Positions 24,730 to 32,387 of a DNA stretch of 64,000 bases are shown piece after piece. The translations under genes were made by a program, and so were the position numbers. Every line of letters starts with the position of its first letter. The first letter of the stretch is position 1. The notes beneath the pieces are model-generated. The model did not search any database, was not told where the DNA came from, and saw only the letters and a list, made by a program, of their open reading frames with translations. The stretch comes from an uncultured Alcaligenaceae bacterium (GTDB taxonomy: Bacteria; Pseudomonadota; Gammaproteobacteria; Burkholderiales; Burkholderiaceae_B), in contig CALEQZ010000054.1 in the NCBI GenBank assembly GCA_937908115.1, forward strand, positions 41,926-105,925. The letters run 5' to 3'.

Positions 24730-25265
24730 ACGGCTTTCCCCTGGGCGCGCTCCAGCGCCAGCTCGACCACGCGCACGGTCACGCCTGGTACCGAGCCATA
24801 GCGCTTGCGCTTTACCGCCTCGACGATCTGCACGTCGTCGCGGTATGCCACGCCAGTGAGGCCGTCACAGATCGCCTTCTCGATGTTGTCGGGGTCAGGC
24901 TTCGTCGTGGGCGCAATGCTGCCATCGGCCGCGCGCCGCTGCCGTACGCCGGACCAGGACGTGGGGATCGGGCACGTGGCCACGATCTCCACGCGGATCG
25001 GGCCGAGGAACGGCGCCCGGCCGGACATCGCCTCCTGCGCGGCCAGGCGAACCAGGTTTTCGTAGGCGGCGGTCTTGGCCGGCGTGTAGTGCCGGGTGAT
25101 CGCCATCGGCGCGCCGCCCTTGCCCGGGATGATGCGCGCGGCCGAGCGGGCGCGCCCCTTACCCTGCGGCGGGCCGGGCACCGTGAAGGTCACTGTGTTG
25201 GCGGGCTCAATGCGCGGCGGCGTGTGCTCTGCTGCCTCGGCTGCCGAAAGGAGGTCGATACTCAT
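24726..25265 (-). CDS. rusA: RusA-family Holliday junction endonuclease
   Basis: 179 residues. The family signature is clear: VPGPPQGKGRARSA near residue 30, PTTKPDPDNIEKAICDGLTG with the catalytic aspartates, then VAYRDDVQIVEAVKRKRYG. It resolves four-way junctions made during phage recombination and replication before packaging. The N-terminal 25 residues are an extra extension. It overlaps both neighbours by 4 bp. Confidence 0.92.
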   Translation of the reverse strand: MSIDLLSAAEAAEHTPPRIEPANTVTFTVPGPPQGKGRARSAARIIPGKGGAPMAITRHYTPAKTAAYENLVRLAAQEAMSGRAPFLGPIRVEIVATCPIPTSWSGVRQRRAADGSIAPTTKPDPDNIEKAICDGLTGVAYRDDVQIVEAVKRKRYGSVPGVTVRVVELALERAQGKAV

Positions 25266-25540
25266 GGATGGGTCCTCATCGAAGACGAAAACAGGTCGGG
25301 CGTGGCGTGCCGTTGGGCCGCGTGCCGCTGGGCCGCCTGCTGCTTGTCCAGCCAGCGCACGCGGCTTTCCGGCAGCCCCTCCGCCGCGGGGTGGTGGGCG
25401 GCGCAGAGCCGGTCATAGGTGGCGCTTACGAGCAGCCAGGGCTGCAGCCGCTCGCACCGGCCGAACCCCTGGCGCGCCATGTCGCCGGCGGCGCGCAGAT
25501 CGAAGCGGCCGCAGGTCACGCAGGTGACTCGGGCCGTCAT
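25262..25540 (-). CDS. Small zinc-finger-like protein
   Basis: 92 residues from the ATG at 25540, which overlaps the stop of the upstream gene as ATGA. The same frame is open further upstream, but that only covers the neighbouring gene. CVTCGRFDL, then GRCERL and RLCAAHHPA give a C-x2-C...C...C/H pattern that could bind one zinc. The C-terminus has a short QRHAAQRHA repeat. Similar small proteins occur beside RusA in Burkholderiales phages. Function unknown. Confidence 0.75.
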   Translation of the reverse strand: MTARVTCVTCGRFDLRAAGDMARQGFGRCERLQPWLLVSATYDRLCAAHHPAAEGLPESRVRWLDKQQAAQRHAAQRHATPDLFSSSMRTHP

Positions 25541-26187
25541 GCCGCCCGCTCCGGCGCCGGCAGCAGGGTCTGCCCCAGATCCTCGGCGGACAGCCGGTGC
25601 ACTGCCAGCAGGGGCGCCTGCGTGCCGCCGGCCAGGACATCGCGCGCGCGGCGGTGGTCGCCTATCAGCACCGGCGCCTGCGCCTGCCGGCCATCCTGAG
25701 TGTTCTGGGCCTCTGCGATGCCGATCATCCGCGGCGGGTAGTCTGGCTGCGCGCTGCGCATGCGGTAGCCGCGATAGCGGTTCTCGAACTCGCGGGCCAC
25801 GAAGGGCCACTCCTGCTCCGTCCTCGTGCCCAACGGCACCCAGCCGCCCATGTCGTGCAGAACCCGGTGGATCAGCGGATCGTCGAAAACCACGGACTGG
25901 TGCGTGCCGACCTGGCGAACAGCCCGGTCGACCTTGGCCCAGGCCACCAGGGCGCCGTCTTGCGTGCTGCCCTGAAGCATGCGCACCACGTCTGCCGGCT
26001 TCGGCAGGAACTGCCCGGCATCGGGATTGGCAGCATGCCGGCCTAGCGCGTCGCTGACGGCGGCCAGGTCGAACGGTTGCATTGCGGTCCACCAGACGTC
26101 ACCCACGAAACGTGAGAACGGTTTTCCGTAGAAGGCGTAGACGTCAGCGATCAGCTCGAGAAACACTTTGCGGTCTGTTTCGGTCAT
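25537..26187 (-). CDS. Replication-module protein in the loader position (DUF6475-like)
   Basis: 216 residues. The N-terminal 75 residues (FLELIADVYAFYGKPFSRFV, then QPFDLAAVSDALGRHAANPD and FLPKPADVVRMLQG) match a domain found directly after O-like initiators in many phages. The place corresponds to lambda P, the helicase loader. No ATPase motif is present. A Pro-rich linker and a short C-terminal domain follow. It overlaps both neighbours by 4 bp. Confidence 0.65.
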   Translation of the reverse strand: MTETDRKVFLELIADVYAFYGKPFSRFVGDVWWTAMQPFDLAAVSDALGRHAANPDAGQFLPKPADVVRMLQGSTQDGALVAWAKVDRAVRQVGTHQSVVFDDPLIHRVLHDMGGWVPLGTRTEQEWPFVAREFENRYRGYRMRSAQPDYPPRMIGIAEAQNTQDGRQAQAPVLIGDHRRARDVLAGGTQAPLLAVHRLSAEDLGQTLLPAPERAA

Positions 26188-27161
26188 GATGCAGGCCTCC
26201 GGTGCGCCATTTGGCGTGCAATCTCACGGTTGCGGGCTTCCAGGGCTTCCTGGCGGTTCATCGGCGGGCCGCCCTGCCCCGGTCTTCGCGGCCGCTGCGA
26301 GCCGGCGGCGATCCGCTCGTTCAGCGACCTCGACAGCCAGGCGGCCGGCTCCAGGATCTCCAGCCGGATGCACTCGGACGCCAGCTCCCAGGCAGCCTCC
26401 GGCCCGAGCTGCTTCACGGCGCCGCCCAGCAGGGAGCGCGCCGCGGCGTCGCGCATGCCCCGGGCGACCAGCCAGGGCACCGCGACCTGGAACAGCGATT
26501 CCTGCGGCGTCAGGCCGGCGTCCTGGCCCAGCGGCCCGGGTGGTTTGCGGGGAGGCGGTGGCGGATCGGCCGGCATGACTGGCGGATCGGGATCGACCGG
26601 CGGCCCAGGTGGACCCGGCGGCGCGCCAGCGCCCGTAGAACCGCTAGGTTCTACGGAATCTGAAGATGAAGAAGAAGATGAAGAAGAAGAGCCGTCACCA
26701 AAGGGGGGCTTTGGTGAAGCTTTGGTGTGGCGCTTTGGTGTGGGCTTTGGTGCGTCACCCTGCCCATCACCAAAGCGCGAACCTTCGCCGCGTATGGTGC
26801 GGACATGCTCATCCTTCACCATGCGGCTGGAATACCAGATGGGGCCGGGCTGCGCCGCGACCAACTCGACCGGCTCGCCGTCCTTGCGCCCGCTGCGTGG
26901 GGTGTAGATGAACGGTTCGATCAGTTCCTTGTCGTCGCCCTTGAGCACTCCTTTGGCGGCCAGGCCCTTGAGCAGCGACACCGGGCAGCCGGCAGCCCGG
27001 GCGATCTCCTTCAGGGGCCAGCGCAGGACGCCATACTCTTCCTGGTCGTGCATCAGGCATAGGACGTCCACCCATGCACCCTTCTCGGCGTGCGTGCAGC
27101 GGCGCAGGTTGCTGTTGCCCGACCAATCGCCGGGGTAGAACTGGAAGGACGGGCGCTTCAT
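26184..27161 (-). CDS. O-like replication initiation protein
   Basis: 325 residues. The N-terminal winged-helix domain (1-100) starts FQFYPGDWSGNSNLRRCTHA and continues with GAWVDVLCLMHDQEEYGVLR, as in phage DUF1376/O-type initiators. The middle contains Lys/Pro repeats coded by the iterons and a run of about eleven serines, then a Pro-rich linker. The C-terminal domain (about 215-290) would contact the helicase loader. The origin appears to lie inside this gene, as in lambda O. Confidence 0.82.
   Translation of the reverse strand: MKRPSFQFYPGDWSGNSNLRRCTHAEKGAWVDVLCLMHDQEEYGVLRWPLKEIARAAGCPVSLLKGLAAKGVLKGDDKELIEPFIYTPRSGRKDGEPVELVAAQPGPIWYSSRMVKDEHVRTIRGEGSRFGDGQGDAPKPTPKRHTKASPKPPFGDGSSSSSSSSSSDSVEPSGSTGAGAPPGPPGPPVDPDPPVMPADPPPPPRKPPGPLGQDAGLTPQESLFQVAVPWLVARGMRDAAARSLLGGAVKQLGPEAAWELASECIRLEILEPAAWLSRSLNERIAAGSQRPRRPGQGGPPMNRQEALEARNREIARQMAHRRPAS
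26660..26775. repeat. Iterons and purine tract: predicted phage replication origin
   Basis: Four direct copies of CTTTGGTG start at 26709, 26720, 26733 and 26745, about one helical turn apart. One inverted copy (CACCAAAG) lies on each side, at 26696 and 26768. Immediately left (about 26660-26691) is a purine tract of GAA/GAT units, which could be the unwinding element. All lie inside the O-like gene. This matches the plan of lambda ori (iterons plus an asymmetric purine tract within O). Confidence 0.72.
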
Positions 27162-27268
27162 GCTGCGGCCTCCCGCAGTTGCTCATGCCTGCGCACGCGC
27201 GGGCGATGGAAATTGCAGAAGAAACACGTCGGCCAATATAGGGTGACGGATCGTGCAGTCCGAGTCAT
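27158..27268 (-). CDS. Very small Cys-pair protein, 36 residues
   Basis: Starts at the ATG at 27268, which overlaps the upstream stop (ATGA), and its stop overlaps the start of the O-like gene (ATGA). The short product has CFFC in the middle and a basic C-terminus (HRPRVRRHEQ). The double overlap in an operon where nearly all genes are coupled this way is the main evidence. Function unknown. Confidence 0.6.
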   Translation of the reverse strand: MTRTARSVTLYWPTCFFCNFHRPRVRRHEQLREAAA

Positions 27269-27618
27269 GCTGCGTCTCCGAACAGAGGAAGCTGCGCGTT
27301 GCGCATAGCCTTGACTTGCCGCCATCGCCGCTCGGCTGCCGCCATCTCGTCCCGATGCTTGGCCTTCCTGGCGGCTTGCTGCTCGTCCAACCTGCGTCGC
27401 ACGGCCGGCATGAGCAGGCGCCGAAACCCCGGATGGTGGTAGATGGGCCAGGCCGGCGGTCCGGCTCGCCGCCACGGGCAAGCCTTCCATCCGGCGACCA
27501 GCCTCGCCCGCTCGGCCAATGCGTCGGGCATCTGTACTTGCCTAGCCCGGCGGCGCGCGTGGACCGCTGGCAGGGACTGGCCCTCCATAGATAGCCGGTA
27601 AGCTTCTTTGGGGCTCAC
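27265..27618 (-). CDS. Small basic protein of the replication module, unknown
   Basis: 117 residues, strongly basic, with Trp-rich (WKACPWRRAGPPAWPIYHHP) and helical parts (RRRLDEQQAARKAKHRDEMA) and a C-terminus LPLFGDAA. The ending resembles short tails seen on proteins that dock to replication factors, but that is speculation. It is ATGA-coupled to the helicase-methyltransferase gene and to the 36-residue gene. Confidence 0.65.
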   Translation of the reverse strand: MSPKEAYRLSMEGQSLPAVHARRRARQVQMPDALAERARLVAGWKACPWRRAGPPAWPIYHHPGFRRLLMPAVRRRLDEQQAARKAKHRDEMAAAERRWRQVKAMRNAQLPLFGDAA

Positions 27619-30161
27619 GCGGCGGCCTCAAGCTCGTCCAGATCGAACAGCGTGGGCATGCTCTGCTCGCGCTCGGCGGCCGCGCAGTACCCCGCACCGT
27701 CCAGGAAGTAGGCGGGGGAAAGCTCGGTGCCGCGGCCATAGCGCCCCAGCTTGACGGCCACGTAGGGAACGGTCATCAGCCCGCCGAAGGGGTCATAGAC
27801 CACCTCCCCCTTCATGCTGTACTGCTCAATGGCACGCTCCACCAGGTCCAGCGGCAGCGGGCACAGGTGTTGATCCTTGCCTTTGGCCGCCTGGCTGGTG
27901 TTTAACGTGCGCATGCGCACCACATCGGTCAGCACGTCCGGATGCCAGGACTGCGGCTGCAGCAGCATGAACTTGGTCGGCAACCACCCCGAGGCATCGA
28001 CGGCCTCAGCGATCTTCACGTCGTGACGGTAGTCGTAGATATTCTCCAGGCTGTGCTGCTTGAACAGCTGGAAAATCTGCGCCTGGTCCAGACCGTCCAG
28101 CTCTTCGGGCTGGAGCAGGCGATTGCCGCTGGAGCGCATGAAGCCGTGGGCATCGAACTGCCAGCGCGGGCGGGTATAGACCTGCTTATCCTTCACCACC
28201 GGCACGTCGGCATAACCATTGCTACGGTCGGTGGGCGGCTTGCGGAAGATCAGAAAATACTCGGGCAGTCCGGCGCCCATGCGCGAGCCATCCTTGCACT
28301 GCTCCGTCCAGCCCAGCCGATAGGTCTGGTTGTTCTCGCGCACCACGTCCGTGACGATCGTCTTGCGCGCCAAGAACGCGAATCCGTGCTTCACGAATGC
28401 GGCAACGGTCTCGTCTGAGAACGGGTGCACGGTCTGAAACCCGAAGCCATTCACACCGCCCGGGGTGACCCGGTCCTTGACGTGGATCGCGGCCACCCTG
28501 CCCGGCTGCAGCACGCGATACAGCTGCGGGATCAGGTAGTCCATCTGCTCCCAGAAGTGCCGGTTGTCGTCTGTGTGTCCGAAGTCGGCGTAGTTCGGGC
28601 TGTACTCGTACTGCGTGGCAAAGGGAATGCTGCTGACGATCAGCCCCACGCTGTCACTGTCCATCTGCCGCGTCTCCAGGACGCAGTCGTTGTTCACCAC
28701 GGTGTAGTTCTTGCCCGAGGCCTCGACGCGCTCCACGCCAAAGGCGCGGGCCAGCCGGCCGGCCATGGCCGCCTCGGCCAGGCCAAATTTCTTGATGATC
28801 GCGCTCATCTTCTCCGCCTGTTCGTTGTGCTGCGCCCAATGGCGCTCCAGCAGCCGGCGGACTTCCCGCTCGGCCTCCGTGTAGATCAGGTCGATGCGCA
28901 CGCGCGTCTTCGGCTGCCCGAAGCGGCGAATGCGGTGCACGGCCTGGATGAAGTCGCGGAACTTGAACCCGATGCCGAGGAATACGGCCCAGGCGCAGTG
29001 CCGCTGGAAGTTGCAGCCGGCGCCGGCGATGACCGGCTTGGCGGCGAGCTCCTGGAACTTCCCGTCGCTGAAGTCGACGATCGACTGTTCACGCTCCTCG
29101 AGGTCCTGGGATCCGTAGACGCTGACCACGTCAGGGATGGCCGCCTCGATCGCATGGCGCTCGGCCTCCAGGTCGTGCCAGATGATCCGGTGGGCACCAG
29201 GATCCTCTGCCCGGATCTGCTGCAGGCGATGGACCCGCGCGGGCAGGCTTTCGCGCTTCTCGCGCGCCGCGTCGACCACGCCGATGGCGGCGCTGCGGAA
29301 CAGCTTTCCCTGCCCGTCCTTCTCCGCACCTGCCTCGGCGTGATCGGATGCGACCTCATGCCAGCGCAGATCGAGCTCGGGCAGCTCGTAACCTTCGTCG
29401 CTGAAGCCCAGGTCGCTGGGGCGCTGGATGAACAGGGCCCAACTCGACACCCACAGCCAGAACTCCTCCTCCTTGTGCGGCAAGAGGGTCAACTGGTCGG
29501 CCTTCTCGATGTTGCGCTTGAAGAAGCGGGTCTTGGCTGCGGCCACGTCCATGATGCCCAGGTAGGCGGCATAGGACAGCAGCTCGATGTAGTCCTGCGG
29601 CGACGGCGTGGCCGTGGCCACGAAGCGATAGCGGATGCCTTCGGTACGCACGCCAGCCTGGCGATCGTCGCCGGCGAACAGCCGCATGAACTCCCGGAAG
29701 GTCTTGCTGCCGCCGAAGCCGCGCAGCACGTCCGCCTCGTCAAGGCTGGTGGCCTGAAACAGCCGCGGATCCAGCTTGCCGTCGCGCACCGTCTCGTAGT
29801 TGGTCAGGTACACGCCGGTCGGCCCAGCTTCCTCGATGCTGCGGATGAACTTCGGCGGCTCGGCCCAACCCAGCCGCCGTACCGCATCCCGCCGGAACTC
29901 CTGCCGGACGCCCAGCGGAATCACGATCAGGCCCCGGCCGCCGCAGTGTTCCGCCGCCAGCCGCACGGCCTCCAACTGCATCACGGTCTTGTGCAGGCCG
30001 AAGCTGGCGAAGAGCGCGCGGCGGCCGCCGGCCAGCAGCCATTGCACGGCCACCTGGTTAAATGGCTTCAGCCGCTGGTTGATCTGCGACAGCGCGACAT
30101 CGAAGCCGAGCTGCGGTGCGAGCGGCATCTTGGCGCGAAGGAAATCATCGTAGGGCCTCAT
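27615..30161 (-). CDS. Helicase-like ATPase fused to an N4/N6-type DNA methyltransferase
   Basis: 848 residues from the ATG at 30161, whose ATGA overlaps the stop of the upstream gene. The frame stays open far upstream but that part only covers other genes. Residues 1-460 are a SNF2/SF2-type helicase: Walker A-like FASFGLHKT (51-59), DEAD (141-144), TATP (183-186) and motif VI QAVHRIRRFGQ (406-416). Residues 480-848 are a methyltransferase: motif IV-like VSSIPFATQYEY (509-520) and motif I DPFGG (790-794) near the end, the beta-class order. The P-loop GLHKT and the IPF in place of PPY are unusual. It probably modifies phage DNA. Confidence 0.85.
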   Translation of the reverse strand: MRPYDDFLRAKMPLAPQLGFDVALSQINQRLKPFNQVAVQWLLAGGRRALFASFGLHKTVMQLEAVRLAAEHCGGRGLIVIPLGVRQEFRRDAVRRLGWAEPPKFIRSIEEAGPTGVYLTNYETVRDGKLDPRLFQATSLDEADVLRGFGGSKTFREFMRLFAGDDRQAGVRTEGIRYRFVATATPSPQDYIELLSYAAYLGIMDVAAAKTRFFKRNIEKADQLTLLPHKEEEFWLWVSSWALFIQRPSDLGFSDEGYELPELDLRWHEVASDHAEAGAEKDGQGKLFRSAAIGVVDAAREKRESLPARVHRLQQIRAEDPGAHRIIWHDLEAERHAIEAAIPDVVSVYGSQDLEEREQSIVDFSDGKFQELAAKPVIAGAGCNFQRHCAWAVFLGIGFKFRDFIQAVHRIRRFGQPKTRVRIDLIYTEAEREVRRLLERHWAQHNEQAEKMSAIIKKFGLAEAAMAGRLARAFGVERVEASGKNYTVVNNDCVLETRQMDSDSVGLIVSSIPFATQYEYSPNYADFGHTDDNRHFWEQMDYLIPQLYRVLQPGRVAAIHVKDRVTPGGVNGFGFQTVHPFSDETVAAFVKHGFAFLARKTIVTDVVRENNQTYRLGWTEQCKDGSRMGAGLPEYFLIFRKPPTDRSNGYADVPVVKDKQVYTRPRWQFDAHGFMRSSGNRLLQPEELDGLDQAQIFQLFKQHSLENIYDYRHDVKIAEAVDASGWLPTKFMLLQPQSWHPDVLTDVVRMRTLNTSQAAKGKDQHLCPLPLDLVERAIEQYSMKGEVVYDPFGGLMTVPYVAVKLGRYGRGTELSPAYFLDGAGYCAAAEREQSMPTLFDLDELEAAA

Positions 30162-30520
30162 GCCACCATCCTTTCCCACTCGCCGTTGGCGGCGCGGCGG
30201 GCCTGTTCGGGGACTGCGACACCCTGCTTTTCCAGCAGATCCAGGCACTGGCGCAGCAGGTCGCGCTGCTTGCCGAACATCTGTTCGAACTGCGCCTTGT
30301 GCGGGTGAACGGCGATTGCCCCCGTGGTGCCATCGTCCTGATGGTGGGGGCCGCACAAGGGCAGCACCAGCCAGTGCGCCCACGGTTTCGTGCGGCCGTC
30401 GATGTGGTGGACGCTGCAATACGTGTTGCGGCGGCCGTGCTGGCGGCACGCGATGCAGCCCAAGCTGCACAGGGCGTCGTGGAAGCGGCGCTCGGCCGCG
30501 GTGGTGGCGCGCCCCTTCAT
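30158..30520 (-). CDS. Ref-like RecA-dependent HNH nuclease
   Basis: 120 residues from the ATG at 30520. The pattern CSLGCIACRQHG, then YCSVHHIDGRTKPWAHW and LPLCGPHHQDD gives paired cysteines and the HH...H...HH metal centre of the P1 Ref family. Ref makes RecA-directed cuts and stimulates recombination. The length is close to the catalytic domain alone. A basic C-terminus follows. It overlaps both neighbours by 4 bp. Confidence 0.82.
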   Translation of the reverse strand: MKGRATTAAERRFHDALCSLGCIACRQHGRRNTYCSVHHIDGRTKPWAHWLVLPLCGPHHQDDGTTGAIAVHPHKAQFEQMFGKQRDLLRQCLDLLEKQGVAVPEQARRAANGEWERMVA

Positions 30521-31038
30521 TCCCCGAACCTCCCGAGCACGGCTTGCAGCATCTCGGCGCCGCGCGCGGGCGGCAGATGTGGCCATAGGTATCGGATCGC
30601 GTGCTCGGTGCGCAGGAAAGCCATCGCATCGTCGTGGAACTGCCGCATGGCCACCTCGTCGCACTTGCGGAAGCTGATCGACCGCGGGACGGGCACCACC
30701 CCACCTTTCGGGCCCGGCATCCAGTCCACAAAGCCGCTGCCCACCTTGAGCCACACACGGAACTGTTCGAACGATGCGATGCGCTCTTGTGCCCGGAACA
30801 CACTCGTTTCAAGAAGCATGTGCCGGCGGTGGAAGCCTCCGTGGCGCGACAGCCACGTATCGATGCTGGCAATTTCTCCTATCTGCAGCCGCATCAGGCC
30901 GTGCCAGAACCGTCGCCAGGCCTTCCGGTCGTCCTCGCCGAGTCCGTCGAACATGCCGAAAAGCGCGGTACGCAGCGTCTCGCGCTGCTGCTCGGTCAGG
31001 TCGACGTGATCCTGGCGCACGAGCGTGATCTCGGGCAT
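30517..31038 (-). CDS. DUF1367-type phage protein
   Basis: 173 residues. The block RFWHGLMRLQIGEIASIDTW and the later FVDWMPGPKGGVVPVPRSIS with FRKCDEVAMRQFHDDAMAFL match the DUF1367 family found in early operons of lambdoid phages. Its function is not known. The family usually sits among nin-region recombination genes, as here beside a Ref-like nuclease. Confidence 0.75.
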   Translation of the reverse strand: MPEITLVRQDHVDLTEQQRETLRTALFGMFDGLGEDDRKAWRRFWHGLMRLQIGEIASIDTWLSRHGGFHRRHMLLETSVFRAQERIASFEQFRVWLKVGSGFVDWMPGPKGGVVPVPRSISFRKCDEVAMRQFHDDAMAFLRTEHAIRYLWPHLPPARGAEMLQAVLGRFGE

Positions 31039-31041
31039 GGC

Positions 31042-31269
31042 CTAGCCCCCCGCGCCCAACCGCGACCGCCCGTACTCCAGCAGGCCGAACGCATGCTGCT
31101 CCAGCACCATGCGGGCGTATTCCGCCTTGGTGCGGCCGGTCATGCCGGCCAGCGCCGAAATGGCGTCGTACAGCTTCTCGGGCACCGGGATATCCAAGCG
31201 CTCGGAGCACTTCTCCGTGATCGTTGCGCCGGTGCGGGCTTCAAAGGGCAGTAGGGACGGGTCGAGCAT
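31042..31269 (-). CDS. Ribbon-helix-helix DNA-binding protein
   Basis: 75 residues from the ATG at 31269, with AGAGGT about 6 bp upstream. The stretch RLDIPVPEKLYDAISALAGM then TGRTKAEYARMVLEQ is a CopG/Arc-type strand plus two helices. It is the first gene of the closely packed part of the leftward operon and may act as an early regulator. The basic C-terminus is short. Confidence 0.72.
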   Translation of the reverse strand: MLDPSLLPFEARTGATITEKCSERLDIPVPEKLYDAISALAGMTGRTKAEYARMVLEQHAFGLLEYGRSRLGAGG

Positions 31270-31423
31270 GGGGACCTCTATCGGATCAACATCGCATTCA
31301 CGCGGCGCGGCGCGCGTGGCGTAATGCCGGTTGGTAGAAACCACAGCGAGGAAACTGCGAATGGATGGCGGGGACCAGGCCGGGCAAAGTCCGACCCTTG
31401 ACAACAACCTGGAGGGCACGACC

Positions 31424-31651
31424 ATGGAAGGCACGCACATGGACGCCTGGATACGGCGCGCGGCCGAGTACGGCCTGTTGGAGCACGAATGGCGCGCGGC
31501 GCAGGCGGTGGCAGGCATGCTGGCGGGCGCGGTCGCCATAGCAACCGACAGCCTGGAGCGGCCGAGCGAAACCGCGGTGCTCGCGGTGTTCCACGAAATG
31601 TGCACGCGCGCGGATGCGCCGAGCGAAGTGCCGTTGAGGTCGGTGCATTGA
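31424..31651 (+). CDS. Small plus-strand protein embedded in the leftward operon
   Basis: 75 residues. The start at 31424 has GGAGG eight bases before it. The reading frame extends further upstream but without a ribosome site. The product is helical (MDAWIRRAAEYGLLEHEWRA, then AVAGMLAGAVAIATDSLERP) and has no known motif. It points against the genes on both sides and ends 16 bp before the end of the convergent gene at 31668. Confidence 0.6.
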   Translation: MEGTHMDAWIRRAAEYGLLEHEWRAAQAVAGMLAGAVAIATDSLERPSETAVLAVFHEMCTRADAPSEVPLRSVH

Positions 31652-31667
31652 TCGATGCATCTAGGCC

Positions 31668-31952
31668 TCACACGTCCAGCGGACCGATCTGGATGCGAGG
31701 ATCGGTCACGGTGCCATCGGCTATGCGCGCATCGGTGATCCGGACGCCCGGCGGGATGAACGACTTGCGGAACGTCACCACCCGCTGGCCCGGCCCCGGC
31801 GGGCCAGCCTGCTCCGCGCAAGCGGGCGCCGTGCCATCGGCATCGACCGCAAGGTCCGGCAGCACGACGTCGGGCACCGCGATGGTCTCGGCGGCCCGCA
31901 TGAGACGTTCGGTGGCCAGGGCGATAGCCTCGGACAAGGACACGTCACGCAT
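31668..31952 (-). CDS. Small early protein, unknown
   Basis: 94 residues from the ATG at 31952, overlapping the upstream gene by 8 bp. The N-terminus is helical (SLSEAIALATERLMRAAETI). The second half is beta-rich (VVTFRKSFIPPGVRITDARI, then ADGTVTDPRIQIG). No family recognised. Coupling to the gene before it supports expression. Confidence 0.55.
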   Translation of the reverse strand: MRDVSLSEAIALATERLMRAAETIAVPDVVLPDLAVDADGTAPACAEQAGPPGPGQRVVTFRKSFIPPGVRITDARIADGTVTDPRIQIGPLDV

Positions 31953-32241
31953 CGTCGCCGCCCTCCGCCCGCAGGGTCGCCTCGGCCAGGACGGCGAAGA
32001 TGACCAGGATTTGCCGGGTGCGCCGCTGCTCCGGCGGCACGCTCTCGGCCGCGGCGTGCAGCACCTCCGGGAACTCGGCATCGAAGACCTGCAGGCCGAT
32101 GACGCCCATCATGGCAAGCACGGCCGCATTGGACGCTTCAAGCTCGGCCAGACGCGCCGCGAAGGACAGATCAGCGTCGCGCTGGGCGCGGGCATGACCC
32201 GGTTCCAGCAGCAAGCCAGCATGGTTGATGGGATTGGCCAT
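31945..32241 (-). CDS. Small early protein, unknown
   Basis: 98 residues, mostly helical: FAARLAELEASNAAVLAMMG, VIGLQVFDAEFPEVLHAAAE, then TRQILVIFAVLAEATLRAEG. It may have one membrane-associated or buried helix near the C-terminus. No family recognised. It is the first of a coupled pair on the minus strand. Confidence 0.55.
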   Translation of the reverse strand: MANPINHAGLLLEPGHARAQRDADLSFAARLAELEASNAAVLAMMGVIGLQVFDAEFPEVLHAAAESVPPEQRRTRQILVIFAVLAEATLRAEGGDDA

Positions 32242-32387
32242 TCAGATGACTCCTTCTACCGACACCAGATGCCTGGACGAACGTCGCCAGGGGCGCGTGC
32301 AGCGCGAGGATGGTTCCGCCGCGGGGCCGGATACCTGCCCGCTGCGCAGTACGCTATCGGCTCCCCTACTTACAAAGGAGCGCGCCC

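Noticed and set aside
26660..26691. GAA/GAT tract as a simple microsatellite in a contingency gene
   Set aside because: The units are imperfect and lie beside phased iterons in the initiator gene, so an origin element is the better explanation.
27615..30872. Full 1085-codon reading of the helicase-methyltransferase frame
   Set aside because: The first 237 codons overlap two well-supported genes and are Arg/Ser-rich noise. The ATG at 30161 has the ATGA overlap seen throughout the operon.
31340..31423. REP-like element (sequence near GGATGGCGGGGACCAGGCCGGGCAAAG)-type stretch before the gene at 31424
   Set aside because: It reminds of dispersed palindromes of other proteobacteria, but only one copy is present here and its arms pair poorly.
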